Origin: Blastopirellula marina
GTDB taxonomy: Bacteria > Planctomycetota > Planctomycetia > Pirellulales > Thermoguttaceae
Direction: 5' to 3'
Length of the DNA stretch: 41,673 nucleotides
Assembly: GCA_020721945.1 (NCBI GenBank)
Contig: DYLT01000002.1
Coordinates: 1-41,673, forward strand
Shown here: one piece after another, positions 31,738-40,461 of the stretch
Numbering within the stretch: the first letter of the stretch is position 1
Layout of the letters: every line of letters starts with the position of its first letter
Position numbers and translations under genes: made by a program
The notes under the pieces: model-generated
Databases searched by the model: none
What the model saw: only the letters and a program-made list of their open reading frames with translations
What the model was told of the DNA's origin: nothing

Positions 31738-32502
31738 ATGGAGTGGGAGAATGGAATGCTGCGCACTTTAGGGATTGTCGAGGCCTGCTTCGAGTCGCTG
31801 CCCGCGAGAACCAAGGCCTCGCGGAAACTCGGAGGCAAGTCGGTTCTCGAGTGGGTCGTGCGTCGCGCGACCGATTGCCAGCAGTTCGATGGCGTCATTG
31901 TGATTACCAACGACGCGCCGGAGAACCGTTTTATCTCGATGCTGGTGCCTTCCGACGTTCCCGTGTTCGTTGCCCGCAAACCCGATCCTCTGGCCTGTTT
32001 CGCCTCGGCGCTGGAGCAATATCCCGCGGTGGGCGCGGTGCGGCTGGGCGTGCGTTCGCCGTTTCTCGACCCGGCGCTGGTCGATCGTCTGGTGGTGCTG
32101 GCCCAGGCCGAGCCGGAGGTCGATTACGCCAGCTACTGTGCTCGCGATGGCCGGCCCGCGGCGCTATCGCCGTTGGGGCTTTACGCCGAGTGGGTCCGCG
32201 CGGCGACGATCCACCGCATCGCGCGGCGCGCCGCGACCGGTGGCGAGCGCAACGACCTGACGCGCTACATCTACTCGCGGCCCGACCGCTTCCGGCTGCG
32301 GCTCATCCCGGCTCCCGAGTCGATCGACCGCGACGACGTGCGTTTGACGGTCGATATCGAGGAAGACTGGGACCACGCCCTGGCGATCTTCGAGGCCCTC
32401 GGGCCGGATCTCGATTGGCGGCAGATCGCCGATCTCTTAAATCACCAGCCTGCCTTGCGCCGCCGCATGGCCGACCTGAACCGCGCGTGCGCCCGCACCT
32501 GA
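31738..32502 (+). CDS. SpsF/CMP-sialate-synthetase-like nucleotidyltransferase
   Basis: 254 residues. Opening LGIVEACFESLPARTKASRKLGGKSVLEWVVRRA matches the start of the SpsF/CMP-NeuAc synthetase-like fold (nucleotide-binding loop then Lys and a helix), but the usual G-S-x-R-L-P-G-K loop is altered. Later blocks are GVIVITNDAPENRF, LGVRSPFLDPALVDRLV and YASYCARDG, where Asp residues normally hold metal. The C-terminus has VRLTVDIEEDWDHALAIFEAL, as in cytidylyltransferases that end in an LTVDxxxD motif. It would activate an acidic sugar or transfer a nucleotide to a surface glycan precursor. The ATG at 31738 has GAGAGG upstream; M at 31756 is an alternative. Confidence 0.72.
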   Translation: MEWENGMLRTLGIVEACFESLPARTKASRKLGGKSVLEWVVRRATDCQQFDGVIVITNDAPENRFISMLVPSDVPVFVARKPDPLACFASALEQYPAVGAVRLGVRSPFLDPALVDRLVVLAQAEPEVDYASYCARDGRPAALSPLGLYAEWVRAATIHRIARRAATGGERNDLTRYIYSRPDRFRLRLIPAPESIDRDDVRLTVDIEEDWDHALAIFEALGPDLDWRQIADLLNHQPALRRRMADLNRACART

Positions 32503-33101
32503 GGCGCTGGGACGTTCGATCCGTGCCCTTGCAAAGCCAGGCTCCCCCCTCAACCATGTTGCGCGCCGCCGCCGCGATCCTCGGCGCGTCGACCTTCACG
32601 TCGTGGATCCTCTCGGGAGCCCCCGGCGCAGGCGCATCGGGAAAGGCCCGTCGACGCCGATTCGCGCGCCGCTGGCGCCGGAGTGGTCGTACCAGCGGTA
32701 GGTCTGCACTCGATCACCCAAGGTGCCCAACCGCTGCCCAAATGCCCTGCGCGACAAGCCGCCCGCCGTGTTCCGGCGGGTCTCGGCCTTGCTCGACCGC
32801 CCCTGGTTGTCCGCGTGATGTATCGCACACCTCCCTTCTCCCGGCCCGCGCCGCAACGCGCGCTGCGTGAAATGCCGATAGGGAAAAATCGGGCGAATCC
32901 CCCTATCGCGTAGGGTGATGCGTCCCCCGAAAGGTCCATTGTCGCTCAAGGAGGGCGGGTGTCAAGCAACCCCCGGCCAATCCTGAACCCAGTCCACCAC
33001 GTCCGCCGCGGCCCTTGGAGCCGGCCGGACTGCCTGGTATGCTCCGGCATTCCGGGTCTTGTCCCCATAGACCGATCCCGAGGGGCTTTCTCGACCGAAG
33101 C
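32503..33101. other. Long intergenic region, possible decayed gene and alternative hairpins
   Basis: 599 bp without a convincing gene. A minus-strand stretch around 32640-32720 reads YRWYDHSGASGARIGVD in one frame and looks coding-like, but it runs into stops and a frame change, so it may be a gene remnant. Two mutually exclusive hairpins lie at 32876-32915 (separate entry). Confidence 0.4.
32876..32915. promoter_or_regulatory. Mutually exclusive hairpins (switch-like)
   Basis: CGATAGGG (32876-32883) pairs with CCCTATCG (32901-32908) over 8 bp. The same CCCTA (32901-32905) can instead pair with TAGGG (32911-32915). The element lies 187 bp before the HAD hydrolase start. Such a choice of stems is typical of attenuators, but no known riboswitch class is recognised. 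Confidence 0.3.
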
Positions 33102-33992
33102 ATGAGTGCAGCGTATTTCGAAGAGGATTATCGACGGGTTGCCGACACGGCGGAGACTCTGGGTTTCCTGGCGGGCACCGGCATCGAGATCATCCGCCGG
33201 CTCGACCGCCGCGGGCCGCCGCGCCACGTGCTGTTCGACTTCGACGGCACCCTGAGTCTGATCCGCCAAGGGTGGATCGACGTGATGGCGCCGATGATGG
33301 TCGAGGTGCTCCAGGGCGCCGGCGCCAACGAGCCTCCCGAAGTGCTCGACCGCCTGGTGCGCGAGTTCATCATGGAGTTGACGGGCAAGCAGACGATCTA
33401 CCAGATGATCCGCCTGGCCGATGAGGTGCGCCGGCGCGGCGGAACGCCCGAAGACCCCCTCGACTACAAGGCCGTCTACCACCAACGGCTGATGGGTCGG
33501 ATTGCCGGGCGCCGCGAGGCCCTGCGCTTGGGCCAGGCCAAACCGGCCGAGATGCTCGTGCCCTACTCGATCGAGCTTCTCGGCGCATTGCAGCAGCGCG
33601 GCGTAACGCTTTACGTGGCCAGCGGCACCGACGAGCAGTACGTGATCGAGGAGGTTCGCCTGTTGGGCCTCGACCGGTACTTCGGCCCGCACGTCTACGG
33701 CGCCTTGGACGATTACAAGTCCTTCTCCAAGGCCATGGTGATCCAGCGGATTCTGGAAAAGAATCGCGTGCCAGGCGAATCGCTCTTGGGGTTCGGCGAT
33801 GGATACGTCGAGATCCAGAACGTCAAAGCCGTCGGCGGAACGGCGGTGGCCGTGGCCAGCGACGAGGCCCGGCGCAGCGGTCTACCCGACCCTTGGAAAC
33901 GCGATCGGCTGATCGGCGCCGGGGCCGACCTGGTGATCCCCGACTACCGCGATTTCCGGCCCTTGGTCGCGTATCTCTGGGGCGAAGCCTAA
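33102..33992 (+). CDS. HAD-superfamily hydrolase
   Basis: 296 residues, cytosolic. HAD motif I is DFDGTLS (nucleophile Asp46, acid Asp48). Motif II is VASGTD, motif III Lys in YKSFSKAMVI, and motif IV GFGDGYVE. Between I and II lies a large helical cap (PEVLDRLVREFIMELTG, DEVRRRGGTPEDPLDY), as in phosphoglycolate-phosphatase-like enzymes. The substrate is a phosphorylated sugar or nucleotide, not more precisely defined. The ATG at 33102 is preferred to a longer frame from 33015, which has no domain content. Confidence 0.88.
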   Translation: MSAAYFEEDYRRVADTAETLGFLAGTGIEIIRRLDRRGPPRHVLFDFDGTLSLIRQGWIDVMAPMMVEVLQGAGANEPPEVLDRLVREFIMELTGKQTIYQMIRLADEVRRRGGTPEDPLDYKAVYHQRLMGRIAGRREALRLGQAKPAEMLVPYSIELLGALQQRGVTLYVASGTDEQYVIEEVRLLGLDRYFGPHVYGALDDYKSFSKAMVIQRILEKNRVPGESLLGFGDGYVEIQNVKAVGGTAVAVASDEARRSGLPDPWKRDRLIGAGADLVIPDYRDFRPLVAYLWGEA

Positions 33993-34077
33993 CGGCTTTC
34001 CCTGGGCTGCCGCGGTTCTGGGAAGACACGGCACGAGTCGATGACCGCGCCCACCCCCTCTTTGCTCGGCTGGGGGC

Positions 34078-34320
34078 TCAGGCCCATTTCTTCGTCTTGG
34101 GCTTGACGGTCAGCTCGTCAACGACCGAGCGAACCCCTTCGACGCCCCGCGCGGCGTTCAGCAAGCTCCGCCGCTGCGTCTCGTACTGGATCGTGCCCGA
34201 GAGGGTCACGCAACCGTTCCGGACGTTCACCGTGATCTTGCACTGGGCAACGCCCGCCCGGCCCAGCCGCTGATTGACTTTCTGAATGATCCGCTTGTCC
34301 GGGACCCGATCTCCGATCAT
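34078..34320 (-). CDS. BON-domain protein (second copy)
   Basis: 80 residues from the ATG at 34320. BON fold: DKRIIQKVNQRLGRAG, ITVNVRNGCVTLSGTI, YETQRRSLLNAARGVEGV and a closing strand SVVDELTV. No signal peptide; Lys-rich C-terminus. It resembles the BON protein at 10414-10683 in size and layout but not closely in sequence. Longer in-frame versions to 34416 have no conserved residues. Ribosome site weak. Confidence 0.75.
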   Translation of the reverse strand: MIGDRVPDKRIIQKVNQRLGRAGVAQCKITVNVRNGCVTLSGTIQYETQRRSLLNAARGVEGVRSVVDELTVKPKTKKWA

Positions 34321-34548
34321 GATCGTCGCTTTCGCTAAAAAAATCCAAGCTACGCCAACACGGCACGCGGATCGGGAGTCGACCAACTCGCTTTGAAGTT
34401 CAAGGAATCGGAGCAAGTCCCAACCAACTCGTATTGTAGCTTCCGCCTATGGGGTAAGCCAGGGGCCACCGCGGCTCTACGCGGGCGGCGCCGCGGCCGC
34501 CCGCCCGGACGTGCGAGAGGTCCCTTGATGGATTCAGCCCGCGCCCTC

Positions 34549-35100
34549 TTACCGATTCAAGACCACTTGCAGGCGCTGCGCCGGGTCGCGCTGCACGCGC
34601 AAGACGTACGGTTTGAGCATGGCGGCGCGGGCCTTGCGCTTTTGCTCGTCGCGCCACCATGCCACCGACTCCCGCGCCAGCCGCTCGATGCGGTCGATTT
34701 CGCCCTCGATCAGCAGTCGGGCTTCCTCGGCGGTATTGGGAGGCAGCTCGATGACCGACTTCGGGCCAAGGCGGGGAAGGCCAATCCCCTTGCTCTTGGT
34801 CTGGGGGGGCGGCTGAACCGGGCCGCCCTCGTTCCAGGCCGCGATCCAGGCGTTCAAGCGTCCTGACCAGTCGGGCTCGCTCGTCGCCGTCTGGATCACG
34901 ATCACGGGATCCTGCCGGGTCAAGGCGGCCTCGAGCATCGCGTCGAACGCCTCGCTGTCGTAGTACGGGATGACGGTCGCCGCATGGAGCGCCTCGGCCG
35001 TCGGAGGTGCGACATACGGCCGCCCGCCAGCGCGGCAACCGATTGCGGGCAGCCCAACCGCCACGGCAAGCCACGTGGCTGCCAAGAAACGCTTGTGCAT
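34549..35100 (-). CDS. Putative lipoprotein of unknown function
   Basis: 183 residues. The N-terminal signal ends PAIGC, a fair lipobox, so the mature protein may be lipid-anchored. The body has a region VIPYYDSEAFDAMLEAAL, a basic/aromatic middle (DWSGRLNAWIAAWNEG), a Pro-rich linker and a long charged helix (EARLLIEGEIDRIERLARES). No domain recognised. It follows the GH2 gene by 116 bp on the same strand. Confidence 0.65.
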   Translation of the reverse strand: MHKRFLAATWLAVAVGLPAIGCRAGGRPYVAPPTAEALHAATVIPYYDSEAFDAMLEAALTRQDPVIVIQTATSEPDWSGRLNAWIAAWNEGGPVQPPPQTKSKGIGLPRLGPKSVIELPPNTAEEARLLIEGEIDRIERLARESVAWWRDEQKRKARAAMLKPYVLRVQRDPAQRLQVVLNR

Positions 35101-35216
35101 TGCGGGAGGCTATCTCCAGGGAAAAGACGCCCACCAGACGAGACGGGGGGGAATTACCATATTGCCGCCCGCCTCGTCAAGAGGGGTTTTTCCGCCATGT
35201 TGGCCCTGGGACTGCC

Positions 35217-37433
35217 TCACCGCGAGCGGACGACCTCGACGATCCCCACGTCGATGTACTGCCCGCCCTGGGTCTGTTTGCAGTGGACGGCCAGGACGTT
35301 CTTGCCGGGCCGCAGGGCCTGGCGCCCTTCGGGAGTAAGCGCCATTTCCTCGTAGCCGACGGTGAAACCCGTGGCCTTGCCCGCCAGCACGCCGTTGAGG
35401 TAAATCTCCACGTCCTCGTCGTGGTGAACCATCAGGAACATCTCGCCCTGGGTGCCGGGCACCTCGAACGATCGCCGGAGCCAGATCTCGGGGGTCTTCC
35501 ACTCGGTGCGGACGACCGAGCCCGGCGTGCCCTTGGTGCCGAAACCGCCTGGGCCCTCCTTCCATGCCGCGTCGTCGAACCCGGGCTTCGGCCAGCCCTC
35601 AGCAGGTTTTTCGAAGGTGTATCGCCAAGCGAAGCCCTCGGTCTCGGACGTGGGAACGACCGCTCGGATCTTGGGCACCTGACCCCGGTTCGCGGCCGCG
35701 ACCTTCTCGACGTCGGGTTTGATGATCGCCCGATCGTAGGTCAACAGGCCGTTGCATTCGGTCTCGACGTCGGTGATCTGGGTGTAGATCGCGGCCGAGA
35801 GCCCCTGAAACTCCCGTAGGCCGTACACGGCGCGCAGCAGGTTCTGGTACCTGCGTGTCAGGTCGTCGCGGCCAGCGGTGCCTCGATAGCCCCAATGCTT
35901 GGCGGTCCAGGTGTGGCCATCGATCCCCAAACCCAGGCCGCCGAACTCGCCCAGCACACCGGCCCGGTCGGGCTCGGGCTTGGGGGCGGCAGGGCCGGGG
36001 TATGCGTGAACGTCGTGCACGTGGCCCACCTTCTGGTCGGTCCAGCCGCTGGCGTTGTTCACCAGCCGGCTGGGATCGAGTTTCTTCAACCGCTCCACGT
36101 ACCGCGCCGTGTCGTGTTGGCCCCAGCCTTCGTTGAACGGGATCCACATGATGATCGACGGGTGGTTGCGCAGCCCTTCGACCATGCGCACCAACTCGCG
36201 CTCGAACTGCTGCTTCGCCTCGGGCGTGCGGTTCTTGGCGCTGGGCATGTCCTGCCAGACCAACAGCCCGAGCTTGTCGCACCAGTAGTACCACCGCTCG
36301 GGTTCGACCTTCACATGCTTGCGCGTGGCGTTGAAGCCCAACTGGCGCGTCACTTCGATGTCGTACCGCAGGGCCTCGTCGGTCGGGGCCGTGTAGATGC
36401 CGTCGGGCCAGAACCCCTGGTCGAGCGGCCCGATCTGAAACGCAAACTCGCCATTGAGTCGCATGCGCACAAAACCCTGGGCGTCCTTCGCCAGGTCGAT
36501 CTTGCGCATGCCAAAGTAGCTCGTCACCTCGTCCAGCACCTCTTGGCCCTTCTGAAGCGTGACGGCCAGATCGTAGAGGAAGGGTCTCTCGGGCGACCAA
36601 AGCTTCAGGGTATCCTTGGGGATCGGCACGCGAATCTCTTGATCGGCCCCTGCTTCGACGCGGGCCACCTCCCGGCTGCCGTCGCGCACCACGGCCTCGA
36701 TCGTGCCGCCGCGCTGGCGCCCGGCCGTCACCACGGTCAGGCGCAGGCACGAGGCATCGACCTCGGGCACGAGCACCAGGCGCTCGATATGGCTTTCGGA
36801 CACGGGCTCCAACCACACGGTCTGCCAGATCCCGGTGCATGGCGTGTAGAAGATGCCGCCCGGCTTGAGCACTTGCTTGCCGCGCGGCTGGTCGCCCTGG
36901 TCGGTGGGATCGAAGACTTTGACGATCAGTTCCTGGGGGCCGTCGGGTTGGAGGGCCTCGGTCACGTCGAACGAGAACCCGTCGTAGCCCCCGCGGTGCG
37001 AACCGATCTCCTTGCCGTTGACGTACACCGTGGCCTCCCAATCGACCGCGCCAAAGTGCAACAGCACCCGGCGGCCCTTCCACGTCGCCGGCAACTCGAC
37101 CGTGCGGCGGTACCACACCCGGTCGGCATGCTCCATCACGCCCGACAGCGCCGACTCGATCGGATACGGCACGAGCACCTGCCGGCCCAGGTCCTTGCCG
37201 GCGGGCACCGCATCGTCGGGTTTGCCAAACTCGAGCTGCCACAGACCATTGAGGTTGAGCCACTCGCGCCGGACCAGTTGCGGGCGGGGGTACTCGGGCA
37301 GGGCATTGGCGGGCGAGACCGCCGCGGCCCAGCGGGTGGCCAGCGGCCCCTTGGCGGGCGCCCACGGGCCGGCCACGGCCGCCATCGTCCATAGCCCCAT
37401 CGTCGCGACAAGAACACTCGACAGATACTGCAT
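35217..37433 (-). CDS. Glycoside hydrolase family 2 enzyme (beta-galactosidase/glucuronidase-like)
   Basis: 738 residues, exported (signal SSVLVATMGLWTMAAVAG). The GH2 order is present: a sugar-binding beta-domain (REWLNLNGLWQLEFG, GAVDWEATVYVNGKEIGSH), an immunoglobulin-like domain, then the TIM barrel with acid/base Glu435 in PFNEGWGQ and nucleophile Glu496 in GEFGGLG. RKHVKVEPERWYYWCDKLG precedes the active site as usual. An extra beta-sandwich domain ends the protein (WLRRSFEVPG, VEIYLNGVLAG). Substrate not determined; beta-galactoside, -glucuronide or -mannoside are all possible. The start at 37433 has GAGG nine bases upstream; Met at 37442 is close. The gene follows the larger glycosidase-like gene on the same strand. 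Confidence 0.9.
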   Translation of the reverse strand: MQYLSSVLVATMGLWTMAAVAGPWAPAKGPLATRWAAAVSPANALPEYPRPQLVRREWLNLNGLWQLEFGKPDDAVPAGKDLGRQVLVPYPIESALSGVMEHADRVWYRRTVELPATWKGRRVLLHFGAVDWEATVYVNGKEIGSHRGGYDGFSFDVTEALQPDGPQELIVKVFDPTDQGDQPRGKQVLKPGGIFYTPCTGIWQTVWLEPVSESHIERLVLVPEVDASCLRLTVVTAGRQRGGTIEAVVRDGSREVARVEAGADQEIRVPIPKDTLKLWSPERPFLYDLAVTLQKGQEVLDEVTSYFGMRKIDLAKDAQGFVRMRLNGEFAFQIGPLDQGFWPDGIYTAPTDEALRYDIEVTRQLGFNATRKHVKVEPERWYYWCDKLGLLVWQDMPSAKNRTPEAKQQFERELVRMVEGLRNHPSIIMWIPFNEGWGQHDTARYVERLKKLDPSRLVNNASGWTDQKVGHVHDVHAYPGPAAPKPEPDRAGVLGEFGGLGLGIDGHTWTAKHWGYRGTAGRDDLTRRYQNLLRAVYGLREFQGLSAAIYTQITDVETECNGLLTYDRAIIKPDVEKVAAANRGQVPKIRAVVPTSETEGFAWRYTFEKPAEGWPKPGFDDAAWKEGPGGFGTKGTPGSVVRTEWKTPEIWLRRSFEVPGTQGEMFLMVHHDEDVEIYLNGVLAGKATGFTVGYEEMALTPEGRQALRPGKNVLAVHCKQTQGGQYIDVGIVEVVRSR

Positions 37434-37669
37434 CTCAGCCATCCTCTGGAACGATCCAAAAGCTCCCTGGACGCGCGATCCCACCGCGCGGCACGCCCCA
37501 ACCGGCCAGGCCCATTCTACATCCGCCCGCGCGCCCCCTCAACCTGCACGACTCGACCGCCGCATGGACCCGGTTCCTCGGTCATTCCCCTGGGCGATGG
37601 GGACCCTGCATGGGCGACTCGCTGCCTTCTCGTCGTAACCGGTAACCGTTGGTGGGCTGGGACCGTTGC

Positions 37670-40303
37670 CTAGTTTCGTTGAAGGGGAATCTCCTTCTCG
37701 AGGCGTCCTTCGCCGGGTAGTTCGAGCCTGCCTGAGCCGCCCGACCAGCCGTCGAGGTGCAGCACGATCCGCCCGGGTGGGTTGCGCCGTGGTGGATCGA
37801 GCGCCAAGTGGACCTTCGACCCGTCGGCCGCCGTGCGAAGCTCCAGGGCCATCGGGCCGAACTCGGTGAGGATATCCTTGGCACGGATTGTCTTGCCGGG
37901 CTGGATCCACGCGGCAGGCAGGCCCTCGCAAAGGTGCAGTTCGTCGCCGCGTTCCAACACGAGGAGGTGGCGGACCAGGCGAATGAACTCGGCGCTGGCC
38001 CAGTTGTGCGGCATGTCGCCGCAATGGGCCGATCCCTCACCTTGCGGCATCTGTTCCTCGCGCCAGCACAACAAAGGCGAGGCGTGGTTGGCGAAGGCGT
38101 AAAGCGTCTCGGCGGCTTTCTGCCCGTGCCCCTGCCAGAGCCAGGCGTGCGCGTAGAACGAGCCGAAGTAGTTCCACACCCCATGGGCCACCCAACCGGT
38201 GTCGCGCACCAGCCCCTCGCACTCGACCGCGCGAAGCATGGCCAGGTTGCCCAAGACCAGCGGCTCGTTGTGCGCGAAGACCTTGCCGGGGAACACCGCG
38301 TGGAGGAACGCCCATTGGGCCTTCTGGGGCGAGACCTTGGTCTGGGGTTTCATGCTGATCGGCACGTAGCGGTTGCCGTGCGCGTCGAGGCGCCCATCGC
38401 GCTCGGCCGCGCGGCGGAACGTGGCGTAGAAGTCGTCGTACTCGCGCTGCCACTGGTCGGCCTGGGCGGTCTTGCCGAGCCAGCGGGCCGACTCCACGGC
38501 GGCCTTCATGCCAGCCAGCGTCCAATAGACGTTCGTGTACTCAGGAAGCGTCTCGCCCAATCCGCCGTCGCTGAATCCCTCGGGAATCAGCCCGAAGTTC
38601 AGGGCCTTGGGGTCCTTCGAGGCCTCCTTGCGCATCGCACGGATGTAATCCCAACCGCGCTCGAGCTTGGGCCAGACTTCGGCCAGCCAGGCCTGGTCGC
38701 CCGTCAGGCGCGCATGGCGCGTCACGGCCCACAGCGCGATGCCGGTCTCCTTCCAGTGCCCGTGGATGAGCATGAAGGCCCCATCGTCGCGCTGGAAGCT
38801 CAAGAGGTAGCGGATACCGTTGCGTGCCTCGTCGGCGCGGCCCAAGAACGCGATCGACTCCATCAGGAACGAGCCATCGACGACCCACAGCCCGCGGTAG
38901 CACGTAGGCCCCACCTGGAACGCGGGAAGTCCTCTCTTGATTTCCCGGGCCTGGTAGATGTTGCGGATCGACCCGTCGATGAGGGCCTGAATGCCGGGGT
39001 CGGGCACCTCGAGCCGGTCGTAGGGCAGATCGGCCTTCTGCCAGTACTCGGCGGTGGCCTTGCGCAAGGCCAGGGCGTGCTCGATACCCCGGGGGTAGAG
39101 CAACGCGCGGTCCGGCGACGGGACGCCGCGGAGCACGCCCAGCACGACGAGCCGCTCGTCGCCGGGCTTGAGCCGGACCTCCGCAAGGCGGAGCACCCTC
39201 TTGCCTGGCGCCTCGGAGGCCGGTTGGAACGCGCCCCACGAGAACACCGTAGTCGCGTCGCCGATCTCGACCCGTTGGCCGCCTGGGTCCGTGCGGATCG
39301 CCTGCTCGCTGTCGATCGTAAGGACCGGCTGAACGACCGCCTCGGCCGCGCCGCGGTTTGTGAGCCGCACCAACAGGATATTGTGACGCGGCGGGCCCCT
39401 CCTGGCCGGCTCGTGGCCGCAATTCACATGGACCAGGGCCTGGCGCGGGCTCTTGCCGGTCATCAACTCGTAAACCGGCGGGGCCGGACCCCGGAACACC
39501 CATAGCACGTTGAGAATCGTGTTCTGATCCATGGCCCCGGGCGCGGCCGCCACCTCGACGTCGATCGCGCCGTCGCCGTTCTCGTCGGTCGCGTCGAAGG
39601 GAAACAACGCCGGCACGTGCCGCCCGGGCTGGGCCACGAGATCGACCGTCTTGCGGGTTTTGCCCTCGATCTTCAGGTCGAGCACCCGCTTGCGCGGCTC
39701 GGGGTGCCAACTCTCGCAAAGCCCCAAGACGACCGTGTAGGCTTCGCCAGCCGCGGCGCGAACACGGTAGCGGATCGAGTCGTTCCAGCCCACGGCGATG
39801 TCGTTAAAGAAGGGGTCGCACGCCGTGTTCGGCTTGGCCCAGCCCTGGATCCCGCCCCCGCCATCGAGCCGCTCGACGACCTGAGGCTCGGGCATGTTCG
39901 CCGCTTGGGCCACGAAGGGCGGGGTGACGGCGAAGGCTTCTTCGACGGCCTCGACCGTGCCCACTTGCTTCAGCGTGCGCACGATCGGCACGCGGGGCGA
40001 AACCAGCTCTTGGCGCAACCATTGCTCGCGATCGCCCAGGCTCAGCCCGATCCGTGTCTGAAAGCCCGAGTGCTTACCGGGAAAGTCGTAAAGCAGCGTG
40101 CCTTCCTTGCCTACCAGGGTTTTCTGCCAGTCGTCGGGCAGACAGATCGAGGTCTGCCACCATACGGGGGCAAAGCGGAAATCCACGACGGGGGTGACCG
40201 GCGGTGTTCTGTCCGAGTCTGGCGCAGCCGCCCGTAACTGGTTGGTGGCTGGGGCGGCAAGAAGGATCACCATCGCCAAGGCAAGCGCGTCAAGACGCGA
40301 CAT
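37670..40303 (-). CDS. Exported six-hairpin glycosidase-like protein with a malectin-like domain
   Basis: 877 residues with a signal peptide (LALAMVILLAAPATNQLRAA). An N-terminal beta region (DFRFAPVWWQTSICLPDDW) is followed by a malectin-like domain (DPFFNDIAVGWNDSIRYRV, YTVVLGLCESW, GDGAIDVEV). The C-terminal ~450 residues are an (alpha/alpha)6 barrel: CYRGLWVVDGSFLMESIAFLG, YLLSFQRDDGAFML, HWKETGIALWAVTRHARLTG, LIPEGFSDGG and YTNVYWTLAGMKAA, with a final beta-sandwich. Acidic residues in VVDGSF, HWKETG and PEGFSD are candidate catalysts. I do not assign a GH family. GGAG seven bases upstream supports the ATG at 40303. The GH2 gene follows 236 bp downstream on the same strand, so both may act on one polysaccharide. 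Confidence 0.8.
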   Translation of the reverse strand: MSRLDALALAMVILLAAPATNQLRAAAPDSDRTPPVTPVVDFRFAPVWWQTSICLPDDWQKTLVGKEGTLLYDFPGKHSGFQTRIGLSLGDREQWLRQELVSPRVPIVRTLKQVGTVEAVEEAFAVTPPFVAQAANMPEPQVVERLDGGGGIQGWAKPNTACDPFFNDIAVGWNDSIRYRVRAAAGEAYTVVLGLCESWHPEPRKRVLDLKIEGKTRKTVDLVAQPGRHVPALFPFDATDENGDGAIDVEVAAAPGAMDQNTILNVLWVFRGPAPPVYELMTGKSPRQALVHVNCGHEPARRGPPRHNILLVRLTNRGAAEAVVQPVLTIDSEQAIRTDPGGQRVEIGDATTVFSWGAFQPASEAPGKRVLRLAEVRLKPGDERLVVLGVLRGVPSPDRALLYPRGIEHALALRKATAEYWQKADLPYDRLEVPDPGIQALIDGSIRNIYQAREIKRGLPAFQVGPTCYRGLWVVDGSFLMESIAFLGRADEARNGIRYLLSFQRDDGAFMLIHGHWKETGIALWAVTRHARLTGDQAWLAEVWPKLERGWDYIRAMRKEASKDPKALNFGLIPEGFSDGGLGETLPEYTNVYWTLAGMKAAVESARWLGKTAQADQWQREYDDFYATFRRAAERDGRLDAHGNRYVPISMKPQTKVSPQKAQWAFLHAVFPGKVFAHNEPLVLGNLAMLRAVECEGLVRDTGWVAHGVWNYFGSFYAHAWLWQGHGQKAAETLYAFANHASPLLCWREEQMPQGEGSAHCGDMPHNWASAEFIRLVRHLLVLERGDELHLCEGLPAAWIQPGKTIRAKDILTEFGPMALELRTAADGSKVHLALDPPRRNPPGRIVLHLDGWSGGSGRLELPGEGRLEKEIPLQRN

Positions 40304-40461
40304 GATCGTCTCCACAAAGAAGGGGGGCTGGGCGAGGTCTGCGAACTCTGCAACGGTTTGGCATCGATCATAGCCCGAGCGTTTTGCCCTGGCAACGCGG
40401 CCAAGGGACACTAGAATGGTAAGCATCCCACCCGAAGCGGCCGATCGGGGCAACGAGCGAG

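Noticed and set aside
32303-32949. Two minus-strand ORFs joined at a TGA, considered as a selenoprotein because selA is present
   Set aside because: No conserved Cys/Sec context or SECIS-like hairpin after the TGA, and the frame shows no known redox fold.
35895-37394. 499-codon plus-strand ORF
   Set aside because: Antisense shadow of the GH2 gene; no signal, motif or ribosome site.
37757-39505. 582-codon plus-strand ORF
   Set aside because: Antisense shadow of the six-hairpin glycosidase gene.
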